A stretch of DNA of 64,000 bases. It comes from Ophthalmolycus amberensis (Eukaryota; Chordata; Actinopteri; Perciformes; Zoarcidae). The stretch is from assembly GCA_024529925.1 (NCBI GenBank), contig JAFEUB010000894.1:1026501-1090500 (forward strand). The letters run 5' to 3'. The translations under genes were made by a program, and so were the position numbers. The notes under the pieces are model-generated. The model was not told where the DNA came from. It searched no databases and saw only the letters and a list, made by a program, of their open reading frames with translations. Positions 45,351-57,066 of the stretch are shown piece by piece; the stretch's first letter is position 1; each line of letters opens with the position of its first letter.

Positions 45351-48300
45351 ATGGGGGGATGTTTGCTTCTGTATGCCGTCTTATTACAATTGGCAGGGCC
45401 CTTGCAAGGTGAGACAGGTCTACCAAAACTAATTTCTCACCATCTACAAAAGTTTTACAGAAGAGATGTATTATCTGCTATAATTGTTCCTTTACTATTG
45501 TGACATTTTGTGATCCAAACAGTTGTTTCAGCTGGAAGCAATTCTTTGAAGTGTGGCCTGGGCTCTCAACTGTGCAAGGATGGCTCTGAGTGTGTCCTAT
45601 ACAAGCATGTGTGTGATGGAGAGCCTGACTGCAAGGATGAGTCTGATGAAGAGGACTGCATTTCAGGATGCAATGAAGGTACTGGACTGGAAGTCAAACT
45701 ATTTGTGATTACTTTCTGATGTTTGCTTTAACTAACTTATGGGATTGTGTTTGTCACATTTCTGTGAATGGCTAAAATGTATGACTATCACTAAAAAAAG
45801 GTTAGATGTTAGATTAGACTATTTTAAATTCCAATTTGGCATGACAAATAAAATGCATGACTTGTAGGATATTGATTAAAACAAAATTAGCAAATTACTT
45901 TGAATCAAAATATTTGTATTCTTTCGATTTTTCATGTTTAAGAACCTGGAGGATTATCCTTAATCGTAAAAATAACAATTCTTGCTTTTGGGTGAATTAG
46001 CTATTTTAGCTGAAATTGCAGAGGAAACACTACAGTCGTCAAGTCAAATGCTGTCGGATTTGAAAAACACTTAAATATATTAAAACACTAAATGTATTAG
46101 GTACACCCAGATTAAACTAATGCGGTCTTGTCCAACAGCCCTCAATGTATCCTACTTTCATTGTTTGTCATATTTGATGATGGGCTTTACATATTATGCA
46201 ATACAGTTCAACAGGACCACAAACTGCAGCCTGTAAAATTATCATACAGTTGACTCGACATGTCTCAAACCATTTAAAATGAATAACTGTACTTTCAATA
46301 AAGTAGGCAGTATTGCTTGCTAGGTGTACCTAATAAACTGGCAACTTAATGTATAGTATATTCTGTAATAAAGTCCCTTTTTCAATATACTTGACTTTGT
46401 TTCTATTAAAACATAACGTGTCTTTTAATGTAAAATGCCTGCAGATCAGTTCCAGTGTGCTCATGGGAAAAAGTGTATAGACAAGGACCAGGTGTGTGAT
46501 GGTACGCCTCAGTGTCAGGACCGTTCTGATGAAATGCAGTGTAAGAAGCAGACAAAGGGCTGTGTTCATCACTGTGACAACAACGATCGCTGCATACCTG
46601 CCAACTTCCTCTGTGATGGAGAGAAGGACTGTTTAGACGGCACAGACGAAGCCAACTGCGGTACGTTGAAATGATTTGAGAAGATACAGATCTCTCACAG
46701 GAGATCATTTACATCCATATTTCACACTTGCATAGTATGCAGTCTTACGTCCTCATGTTAACTCATTTAATTTAGCATCAGAGGACCAAGAGGAAGACGG
46801 GTATGAAAAGGAAAAAGTGGCCAGTTCAACCTCAGTGCCTGCTACCTCTGTTGGTGCCGCAACTCCCATCAAGTGTCCTCTTGGCTCTCAACTGTGCAAG
46901 GATGGCTCTGAGTGTGTCCTCTACAAACATGTGTGTGATGGAGAAGCAGACTGCAAAGATGGCTCAGATGAAGAAGAATGCATATCAACATGTGAAGCAG
47001 GTAATCTGGTGGTTGGTGGGTGCTATTTACATGGGTCAAAGAATATTGCTTGATTGCCCTCTAGTCGGTAGTGTTCATTTTTATGTTTTAGCACGTCAGA
47101 ATCAAATACCTTTCAAATGTACAGGATGTTGGTGCTGAGACAGATCAGCAATTTGACTTCACAGTATGTACTGACATTGAGGATTGTTGGTAAATCATAT
47201 TGATCTGACTGTAGTCGCTAAACACATGGATCTGAAGTGACATTGTACTGTATTGTCACTGCAAAGAAGTACGTAACTGCGACTCATTCATGGGTAGTAA
47301 AGCTGGTAACGCACTACATAATTTAAAGCTAAATTATAAACTCAGCTCTCCCGACATCCTGGTTTTGCCATGTGTCTCCTGCAGACCAGTTCCAGTGCGC
47401 ACATGGAAAGAAGTGCATAGAGCAGAGCCAGGTGTGTGATGGCGTGCCTCAGTGCCAGGATCGCTCGGATGAACTGGGATGTGCCAAGCGGATGCAGGGC
47501 TGCGCTCACCAGTGTGATGACAAGAGTCGCTGCGTTCCCAAAAGCTTCCTCTGTGACGGGGAGCGGGACTGTGTGGACGGCAGTGACGAGGCAAACTGTG
47601 GTACGTTGTCATTGAACAAGGAAGTTAATATATATGCTGTCTTAATTGGTTCTGCTTGTATAGGACAACTTTTGTGATCGTTTGACTCTCTACCTCTCCT
47701 GCAGCGGACACGAGCTGCAGTGACTCTGAGTTCCAGTGTATCAGTGGCAAGTGTGTGTCGGTCACAATGCTTTGCGATGGTCACCCAGACTGCCAGGACC
47801 GCTCGGATGAGAACGGCTGCACCAGCCCACCGGTTTGCACCACCAAACACAGCTGCCCCCAGAGCAAAGAGTGTATGGTACAAGAGTGGATCTGTGACGG
47901 AGATCAGGATTGCAAAGATGGCACAGACGAGAAGGTGGATGTTGAATGCAGTACTAAGATTGTTGTGAAAAAAATAGACAAAGTTCTGTGTTTGACCCTA
48001 TTTATAAGAACATATTTACTTGTTACAGTCATGCATGTGCAACATTAAGGGTGAAACAAAGCTGTAAATCGACACTGACGAGGGATTTTGACATACTAGG
48101 ACTGTAGTTCATATTGAAGAATTTATCATACCTCTCAGCCACATCAAGGTCAAAGTTCAGGCTCAACACTCATGGAGCTGGTAGAGTTTCTGTGTGTCAA
48201 GAGTACTTCTGTTAGGCAAATGCCTGTGGTGGTTTTAAAGCCAGGCATCTAATGGTCAACATGTATGTGGCGTCTTTGTTGGCTCAATTTTCAAATCAAA

Positions 48301-51300
48301 ATTTTGACTTTAAGTGCCATTTTGGATGACGGTAAAATAATCCATTGGTTCTTCTTTAGGATTGTCCTGTGGCGAAACTGAACTGTGGTACGTTCCAGTG
48401 GTCGTGTAAATCCAAGATCAAGTGTGTCCCTACAGCCTGGAGGTGTGACGGCATGAAGGACTGCGACGATGGCAGCGACGAGACTGAATGTGAGTAGATG
48501 TCAACTATAGTCGTTTACCCATTGCCGAAAATAAATTAAACTGTTTTACGTGAAGTGAGGGTGTCATCTTAAAATGCACAGCTCCAGTTTGAATCTAGCT
48601 GGGGATTTGTTGTATGTAAAGAATCTCTATTCACACGGTTCCTGTTTGAGTCTGTGTACTTTCTAATTAAGTGAGAAATGATAGAAAGTGATGTTGTGAA
48701 GGGTAGAGTGTGGAAACTCTTTTTTTAGTGATTGTAAAATATTTTCAGGGTCCAAAATGAGACTCATAAGAGCTTAACCATTGTCTTCGTTTGTTAACGT
48801 TCAGTGAAGGGTTTTCCTCTTATTTACAATGTGACTAAATACCTGTAAAACTCTGTAACAGGTGGGGCAGTGACATGCCTCCCTCACCAGTTCCAGTGTG
48901 GCAGCCAGGAGTGCCTGGATCCAGTCCTGGTGTGCAACGACAGTCACCAACTGCAAAGACGGCTCAGACGAGGGGGGCAGCTGCCAGATGAACTGTTCGG
49001 CGGCAGATGACAGCCGCTGCTCCCAGGGCTGCTACGCCACGCCACAGGGAACGGTGAGGACCCTGTAGTTCCAACTTTGTGTGGTTGATGTTAACCAGTC
49101 ACATCTATCCAGCCAGTCAGTGGGTTAAAATGGAAAGTTAAAGGAAGAAATGCAGTAGAAACTGAATTGTGAATGTAGCCGGACAATGTTTTTGAAAGAC
49201 CGCTTTGGATACGGAAGCGTTCTTTTTAGTCAAATCAAAGTGAATATCATAACAACTTAACCTTTGACAAGTGATTAATGTAACTGTTGCAGCTCCTCTG
49301 ACATGTTGTTTGTGTTGTAGCATTGTCGCTGTGCACCAGGGTTCAGGCTGATGGAGAACGGGCTGACCTGTGCTGATATCGATGAGTGTGAAGGCTGGTG
49401 GCCAGGCGTGTGCAGTCAGCTATGCATCAACACTCTTGGCTCATACCAATGTGACTGTCACCCAGGCTACATAATGGAGACTGGTGGACACCACTGCAAG
49501 ATTACTGGTAAAGACCACCTCCTTAGTGGGCCAGAGAAAGGTGTTTGCATCATTGGGAAATGCACGTTTCATACAAATGCATTTCTTGCTGTCAGTTGGA
49601 TGAGAAGATCGATTCCACTCGTGTCAGTCTGTTCAATATGAAAAGCAACCTACCAGTGCCTCTATAACTCACAAATTGGTGTCTGTCTGATTCCATGGCA
49701 AAATCATCTCACTTCCGTTCATGTGCAAGACTGTCTTGCCCAGGTGCAGTCCTGTGTACATATGGGGCCAGAAAAGCAGTTCCCTCCCCATTTTTATGCT
49801 AAGCTAACTATTTTCTGGCTGTCGCTTCGTATTTATATGAAGCGGCATCGATCTTCACTTTTAGCCAAGAAAGCAAATAGTTTGTCCGAATGTTGCAACA
49901 TGCGTCTTGTATCTGCACAGTAACGCAACCTATAAACGTTGACGTGTATCTTGGCTGCAGTTCAATAAATGCATACTTATTTAGTCTATCCTGAATGGGT
50001 TCAAAATGCTGGTCCTTTTCGTGCCCTTCAGGTGAACCCTTCCTGTTGCTGTCGGTCCAAACGGACCTCTTCTTGTTCGGCCTGCGCAGTGGTAGCCTAG
50101 ATGTGTTGTCGTCCTCTGCCAAGAAGGCCATCCTCTCCCTGGACTACGACTGGAGGGAGCAGAGGGTCTTTTGGGTCAGTCTGGACACCGACGGCATCAA
50201 GTGGTCCTCGCTGGACCAGAAGACTGCAGGAACTCTGATTACAGGTCGGTACAACACAAATGTTGTTGCGTATTGTAGGGGACATCGCTGTATTAATGGA
50301 GGAATGCATATCATTGTTGTGACTAAGGATACTAAAGACGTGCGACACCTTGTTTTCACAGGTGTCCGCGCTGATTCTATTGCTGTTGACTGGCTCGGGA
50401 GGAACCTGTACTGGATCGATGGCGAGAACAGTCAGATTGTTGCCGTCAGTCTGGCCACAGGCACTGTGAAGTCAGTGGGTCACAGTGTCATCCTGGATGA
50501 AGACTTGGATCAGCCTCGCTCTCTGGCACTGCTGCCACAAAAAGGGTCCGCATGACTTAATTTCATTCTCCTAACTGTGCAATGTTTGTAAAAAAAATCT
50601 CAAAGATCAGTAGAGTCTTTTTTTAAATATTTCTACCAGGCTGATGTTCTGGACTGAGATCGGTAATATAGTGAAGATAGAGCGTGCTGGGATGGACGGG
50701 TCAGAGAGGACTGCAGTGGTGAACTCCAGTCTGGGCTGGCCAGGCGGTGTGGCTGTGGACACCATCTCTGAACGTGTCTACTGGACGGATGAAAGGCTGA
50801 GGGCGATTGGATCCGCTACGCTGGATGGAGATGACATTCGGGTAAAATCTCTTGGAAGCGGGATGTTGTCTGGTTCTAATATTTGGAAGAATAGTTCTGC
50901 GTTTGGATGCAACCACTCAAACTCATGTTTCAGGCTTTTAAAAATAAATTTAAACTCTACTAAATCAACCAGCAAAAGGTCCTCCTGCCCTCTAATTAGA
51001 AGTTTTTTTTTTTGGATAGATTTCATCCAAAGACACAAGTGAAATGCTTGAATAACAAATCTGTGTAAATGTAATTTTCAGATTCTACAGATGAAAGAGA
51101 CCACCAACCCATTCTCCCTGGCAGTGTTCAATGACATGCTCTACTGGTCCGATGCCAAGAAGCGAGTGGTGCTGGCTGCCGATAAAATATCTGGCAAAAA
51201 CCACCAAGTTCTCCTGAAAAGACCCGGACAACCTTTTGCTGTGAAGGTGGGCAAAATCTTCAGAATTGAGTTTGAGATGGGGCTGCTACTGTACGACGGA

Positions 51301-54300
51301 GACAGTAACTAAATTTGGATCACTTTTTGTGTGTGAAGTGTTTCACGTATGAAGAGACGGACCAGTTTTGGGAAATTATAAAAAGAATACCTGACTCTTG
51401 AAATGTACCATGTGCTAGATATAATTTATCAGCATGAATAGCATTATTAAAACACTTTCCTGTTCCCTGCTTGGTTTGCAGGTCATCCACCCATTGCTCC
51501 AGATGGGCATTGAGAACCAGTGTGAGAAGATGAGATGTTCCCACATGTGTGTGTTGGCCCCGGGACCCAAGGCTGTGTGCAAGTGTCCCACTGGACTCTT
51601 ACTGGCTGAGGATGGTCTTGCCTGCTCCAGCCAGGTCAATTCGGCATACCTGCTGATGCTGTCGCCCTCTACTGTCACCCAGGTTTTTGTTTCATAATAT
51701 TAAAGCATAGTTACACTAAGTCTAATTTGCTTTGAACAGAAGCTGCTTTTTAAAGGAAAAGTTGGGTAATGCGTTACCACTCTCATATCTATACTCTCCA
51801 AGATCTACTTGCAATCCCGACACACCGCAGCAGACCTGCAGGGCTGGCCTGAACACCTGGTCCTGCAGGTGCCCGGCGTCAATGAGGCAGCTATCATGGA
51901 CTACAGCCTACGTGACCAGACCCTCTTGGTGACAGATGACGGCACAACTTCACTCAGCTCCTTCAAACTTAAGGGCTCTGAGTTGTCCTCTCAGGGCCAG
52001 CTTCTAAAACTCTTTGGAAACACCATCACCGCCATGGCCCTGGACTGGGTAACGCGTAACGTCTACTGGAGCAGCAACAAACAGCCCCGCCTGCAGGTGA
52101 CCTCCATCCCCAGTGCACACACCGCTGTTCTCATAAAGGAAGGGATCGGTAGGGTAGAGTCCATCGCCCTCCACCCTCCCAGTGGGCGAGTTTGTTTCAC
52201 CAACCTGGGCCTGCAGGGTACAGGCACAGTCGCTACGGTAGAGTGTGCCAACATGGACGGTGACCGACGTAGTGTGGTGTGGAAGGATGCTGTCCAGCCC
52301 ACATCTCTGGTCTTCTCCAGTAATGGGGATACGATTTACTGGGCTGACATGGGTAAGACTTTGTTTTTGACAAAATTTCAGTATAGTTGATCAGTTTGTT
52401 TTCAAAGTGTTTCGTGCTCTAAAAGTGTAAAAAAGATACCATTTGTTGAGAAAAGCCGTGACATAGCTTGGATTCTTGCCCAGGTCTTGGGGCCATCGGC
52501 TCTGTCCAGCTTGATGGATCCGGATACAGAGAGTTGAAGGCCGGTGATGGCCTGACTGCTGTGGCTCTGAGTGACTATGCGCTGCTCTGGATGACTGTCA
52601 GTGGTAAGGAGCTCATATTGTATGTACTAAATGATATATTTTTAATGCTATGTTTGTACTAACTACCAGGTGGTGTGGCTGTCTAAATCCTAATTTTATC
52701 TTTCGTCTCTGCATATTTCTTTTTCTTCTAAAAAATCCGTAGCTCAAGACATTAATAATTCCTTCATGATGAATTGTCTCAAAATACTCAACTCATAGCT
52801 TTACCATTTGGAAATCTATATTAAGATGTGTGATAGAATGTTGTTACTACTCTAGCTACATTACTTTGTGTTGATTCTTTCCTTCAGACAAGACGAGGCT
52901 TTGGTACCGAGATGAGCAGCAGCAAAACAAGTTGTGGTTTGAGGTCGACACAGAAGTAATCAGCTTAAAGGCGTTCAGCAAGTCCAGTCAGACTGGTACG
53001 TAAGAACTACACACTGTAGCGGTTGTGATGGCAGTTAAAAGGGTATTCCAAATGTGAGCGTACTGAGGTGGTCGATGTCGTCTCGTGCCAAACATCACAA
53101 ACGCCAGTTGATGGTCACTCTACTGACTTATTTTTCACAGGTTCAAACCAGTGCACAGAAAACAACGGCAACTGCCACCACTTATGCCTCGCCATCCCAA
53201 ACGGACGGACATGCAGGTGTGCTCATGGCCAAATCCTTGTGAATGCCACCCACTGTGGCCCGGAGCAGCGCTGCCCAGATGGCGGCAGGCAGTGTCTGGA
53301 TCAACTCTCATGCCAGCCTGTTGAGAAGTTCTGTAACGGTCACGTTGACTGCTATGACCACTCGGATGAGAACTGTAAGTATTTATACATTTTATTTTTT
53401 AAAGCAACAAGAACTAGAAAAATGGATGTCATCTTAATCTAAAACCACATAACACAAACTCATGAGTTCTCTGTTGACGTTTAGGTGTTGGTCTGAAGCC
53501 GTGGTCAGGAGTCGAGGTCCTTGCAACCACCCCGCCCAGCAGCTCCTCTCCTACTACTCCTCTGGCCACTGTAACGCTTTCTGAAGTCACTGGCCTGAAC
53601 TCCAGCCTGAACTCCACCCTGAATGCAACTAGTCTACTCAAGAACCTGGACGCCCAGCAGTGCAGCCAGAAACGCTGCAGTGGCAACGGACGCTGTATTG
53701 AAACCAATGGCGACGCTGCATGCCAGTGTTCACTGGCCTACAGCGGCGACTCCTGTCAAGACAATCTCCTGAAGACCATGCAGGGTCCCATTATCTACAG
53801 CGCCGCGGGGCTCTGTGCAGGACTGGTGATCATTGCTGTGCTTGCAGTCGTGGTTAAGCGGAAGAGGAGTGCCAACACAAGGTTTGTCTGATTACTGAGT
53901 AAGAAGAACCTTCTAGTCACAAAATACAGTCTGCAGCTAGAGATTAAATTTCTCTAACAGACATTATCCTTTTTAAAAAAAGTCCACAGCTCGCTGAGAC
54001 TTTTATTCACCAGCCTTGGCGGTTTGAGCTAACATGCTTGAGGTGTCGCCGCTTGCAAGTGTAAATCAGTTTACAATTTAACATTTGCTAATTGGTACTA
54101 AACACAAAGTACAGGTGAGGCCGAGGGAATGACTATAGCCTTGCCAGTATTATGCCACGGCACAGATCTACTCGGCAAAAGGTGTGCGTGGTACCTGGTT
54201 CTTTATTTGGTACCGCCTCAGTTGAGGTTCCAAGCGAGCAGATACAGAAGGTTGCGTTAAAACACTGCAGACTACTGATTGGTCAGAGAATAATCACTAG

Positions 54301-54865
54301 AATTGTCACTTGGCAACATGGGACATAATGCACATTTTCATATTGTAGCAGTTTCACAAGGCGTTATGGCAATTGGCTGAGAATCCCGCCGACATGGAAA
54401 ACTAATAGTCCAACTCCAATAGTTGAGATGTTAGTCCGGATGAAAGTGGTGGACCGACTGACATTAATATTTCCAGAGCTACACTGCTAGCGTGGCTGAA
54501 ATAATGATTGCATCTGTGCCTGTTCCAATTTTAGGAATATTGATGTAAACCTTCAATGTGTCTCTACATTTGGAGTCTGTGCAGATTGGGTATATGTTTT
54601 CCCCAAATGGCAACAGTTGCCATTATATAGAGCACAGGACTACTTCTGTATTTCCTTCCTGCAGGAGAGCTAGCCTAGCAGCATTGAATGGCACCAGTAT
54701 GACGGACCTGGAGAACAAAGCTGAGACTACACAAACTGCCCCACCAGAGTCTGACAAACCAGAGGTTGGCTTCCAAAAAATTCCCAATTCTGTTGCTGTT
54801 CTTGTGAGATGGCGGTCTGACTTTGCGTTCTTTCTTTGCAGGAAGCGGCATCTTCTGTGGCATGA
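45351..54865 (+). CDS. lrp13: LDL receptor-related protein, Lrp13-like (apparent frameshift in exon 8)
   Basis: Twenty-one exons: 45351-45408, 45523-45678, 46445-46660, 46776-47000, 47385-47600, 47705-47934, 48360-48489, 48862-49053, 49321-49507, 50032-50244, 50362-50545, 50640-50841, 51082-51246, 51482-51682, 51803-52352, 52484-52603, 52888-52995, 53141-53374, 53485-53881, 54665-54764, 54842-54865. Layout: signal peptide MGGCLLLYAVLLQLAGPLQ; about ten LDLa modules (C...DCxDxSDE); EGF modules (CADIDECEGW); YWTD beta-propeller; EGF; second YWTD region; EGF; one more LDLa; Ser/Thr-rich stalk; EGF-like QCSQKRCSGNGRC; transmembrane helix (LCAGLVIIAVLAVVV); short tail with RRASL and no NPxY. The sum is 4108 nt, one more than whole codons: one surplus base near 48936-48942 causes a TGA at 49008-49010. 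Lrp13 binds vitellogenin on fish oocytes. The symbol is my inference from architecture. Poly(A) signal at 54894-54899. Confidence 0.72.
46095..46335. mobile_element. MITE with perfect 13-bp terminal inverted repeats
   Basis: TATTAGGTACACC at 46095-46107 is exactly inverted as GGTGTACCTAATA at 46323-46335. The interior is AT-rich and non-coding. This TTAGGTACACC...GGTGTACCTAA form is a common teleost MITE. It lies in intron 2 of the lrp13-like gene. Confidence 0.7.
49725..49895. repeat. GCTAAGCTAAC/GGCTGTCGCTTC-type dispersed repeat
   Basis: Contains ATGCTAAGCTAACTATTTTC, TGGCTGTCGCTTCGTATTTA and GCCAAGAAAGCAAATAGTTTG, inverse-oriented to the repeat at 11690-12145. Partial copy inside intron 9 of the lrp13-like gene. 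Confidence 0.5.
54140..54400. repeat. Dispersed repeat (GGTACC...GTTCCAAGCGAGC type) in lrp13-like intron 19
   Basis: Text such as GTGGTACCTGGTTCTTTATT, TTGAGGTTCCAAGCGAGCAG, AAACACTGCAGACTACTGAT and TGGTCAGAGAATAATCACTA matches a teleost DNA-transposon-derived repeat I recognise. No ORF. It accounts for part of the longest intron near the 3' end of the gene. Confidence 0.5.
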
Positions 54866-55141
54866 GGTTGATTCTTGGGGAAGCAAAGTTTTAAATAAAA
54901 GTTTACATTTTGCACCGGCTCCTGTGATGTTATTTCAGAATTGTTTACTGTCAGACCACCAATGTTGACTTTTTGACAGATGGTAAAATCAAGTTAGTTC
55001 AGCCAAGCTGAACTAAGAGTGAACATGCCACTTGAGAAACCTACAGTAAGTATTGGCATGCTTGTGTTAGCATTTAGCTACTGCTGTATAAGTACAGCCT
55101 CACAGAGCTGTAGCTGAAGTCAGGTTTTACTACCGCTTTTG

Positions 55142-55145
55142 ATTA

Positions 55146-55185
<40 letters not shown>

Positions 55186-55189
55186 TAAT
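55142..55189. repeat. Perfect 48-bp AT palindrome
   Basis: ATTAAGTTT, then fifteen AT units, then AAACTTAAT: both arms are exact inverses. It could extrude as a cruciform and is prone to deletion or assembly error. Confidence 0.85.
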
Positions 55190-55663
55190 TTTTTCTCTAT
55201 TTTTTTTAATGCAAAGCATTATGATGATCGGCATATATAACATGCCCCATTATTCTAGAGGGTATATAAAGTAGTTTTAAAAAATTCTCTTGAAAGTTGC
55301 TGTAATAAACAATGATATTGGGACATTTGACTGGTGGAGGCAAGAGGGTATGTTTTGTTTCTGTGACTGAATGGCATATTTAATTGCTGGAAGAAAAGCT
55401 ATTGAATTACTTCACTGTATTTTGATAACATGTATTTAAAGTCTATACTGGATTCTCCCCATTGTTCATGCCCAAACCACAAAACATGTTTGCGTTGCTT
55501 ATGAATAGGCACTTCTGTTGTGCTTCACTTATTATCCCCTGAGAATTTTCAGCACCCTTAATTTAGTCGTCTGGGATATTGAATTGTTAGTGAGACTGGG
55601 CTGAAGTAAATGATTTTAAAGATATGAACCAGATGACTTATTGGTTTATTGTACCCACACCTT

Positions 55664-57066
55664 TTATATCCATCCTCCTTTCCAACTTTTGTCTCATTCA
55701 ACTTTCTATCTTTACCCCACTGCTTTCTATCCTCCATCACATGTAGAGCCCTCGCCCATCCTTAACTATCTTACTACTATCTTTACTTCAACTGTTCATT
55801 CTTCTCGCTCCCTTTCCTCACTTTCTGTCCTTTACATCTCGGTCTTTCCTATACCTTTCCTGTTTCATATTTGTTTGTCCATCTTCTGTCCTCTCCTTCC
55901 TTTCAACTTTATCCCTTTACCTCTAGGCCCTTCATTTACTTCATCTATATACTCTTCCTATTTTGAATAGTCTGTCCTGTACCGCTCTTGTTTTTATCCA
56001 TGATCTTTCTTCCTTAACAACCATCATTCCACTTCACCTTCCTCCCTTTCCCATCTACCGGTATATGCTTCGTTCTCTCTTTACCTCCACCTGTTTTTTG
56101 TCTCCCACCCCTTCTATATACCCTCTACGTGTTCCTTCTATCTTATTTCCTTCTGTCGACTCTTCGTCTCTCCATCTTCGTCGCTCTCCCGTCCACCTTT
56201 CATCTATTTTAATGTCATTATCCTGCCTTTCTTTACCTTTCTGCTTCTCTCCTATCGCCTTCCATGTACTGCTCCCTCTGTCTATTCTTTACTTTCCTTC
56301 TTGTACTTGTCCTTCACCCTTGGATGGGAGATGGAGAAGTCTTCTCCCATCTTCATCCTCCTTATTGTAACAATGCAACCTTCCTGTCTTTCATTTACCC
56401 TTTTCTCTACTTAAGCCTACTTTCTACCCCCATCTTCCTTGTACCTCTATCTTTCAACTTCTTGGCTCTTTAAATGTCACTCTCCTTCCATTACTTAGCA
56501 TCTCTACCCTATTCTTCAAGTGCCTTTCTTTATTTCCTCAGCCCTTGGTAGACTTCACCTAGCTTCCTCTCCCATCCATCCGTCCTCTTTTATCTTGCTT
56601 TTTCTACCTCTACTCATCTCCTTGTCTTCCTTCCTCTTTAACTCCCTCTTTAACTTCATCTCCCTCCTTCACAGTTCCTCATTGTTCCTGTGACCTATCT
56701 ATCCTTACTATTTCATCTCTCATCACATCTCAACTTTTCTCTCTATTTAACCATATATTCTTTCATCCCTGAATCATTTTCACAACCACCCTGTCTCCTC
56801 TCCCCTTCCCCTCTACACCCCCTCTCTTTCTGACTTATCTTCCTCCTTGCATCCAGCTATTTCTCGACTTTCCTAAAATTCTCCATCCTTTCTATCTACA
56901 TCTTAACTTCTTTACCACTATCTTTTACCTCCCTCCCTCCTCTATCCAACCTCCCTCTGTCCTAAATTTACCTTCCTTATCTCTTCATCCTCCTTTCCGA
57001 CTTTGTCTCGTTCAACTTCCTTTCTTTACCTCACTGTGCTTTCTATCCTTTACTAGATGTAGAGTA
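55664..57066 (+). repeat. 1.4 kb degenerate pyrimidine-rich tract bounded by direct repeats
   Basis: The plus strand is overwhelmingly C and T (TTTCTATCC, CTTCCTC, CATCCTCC motifs) with few purines. The two ends are similar to each other: 55670-55748 and 56984-57066 share CATCCTCCTTTCC, TTCAACTT, TTTACC and GCTTTCTATCCT, then ATGTAGAG. The long open frames across it are simple-sequence artefacts. Confidence 0.75.

Noticed and set aside
47935..48048. Continuation of the lrp13-like exon 6 past 47934 (VDVECSTKIVVKK).
   Set aside because: A GTGGAT donor at 47935 joins in frame to DCPVAKLNC in exon 7 and completes the LDLa SDE/C pattern; read-through would lose the next module.
55641..56473. Open frames of 60 to 135 codons in the pyrimidine-rich tract.
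   Set aside because: Composition is Phe/Leu/Ser/Pro-rich simple sequence with no domain; purine-poor DNA lacks TAA, TAG and TGA by chance.
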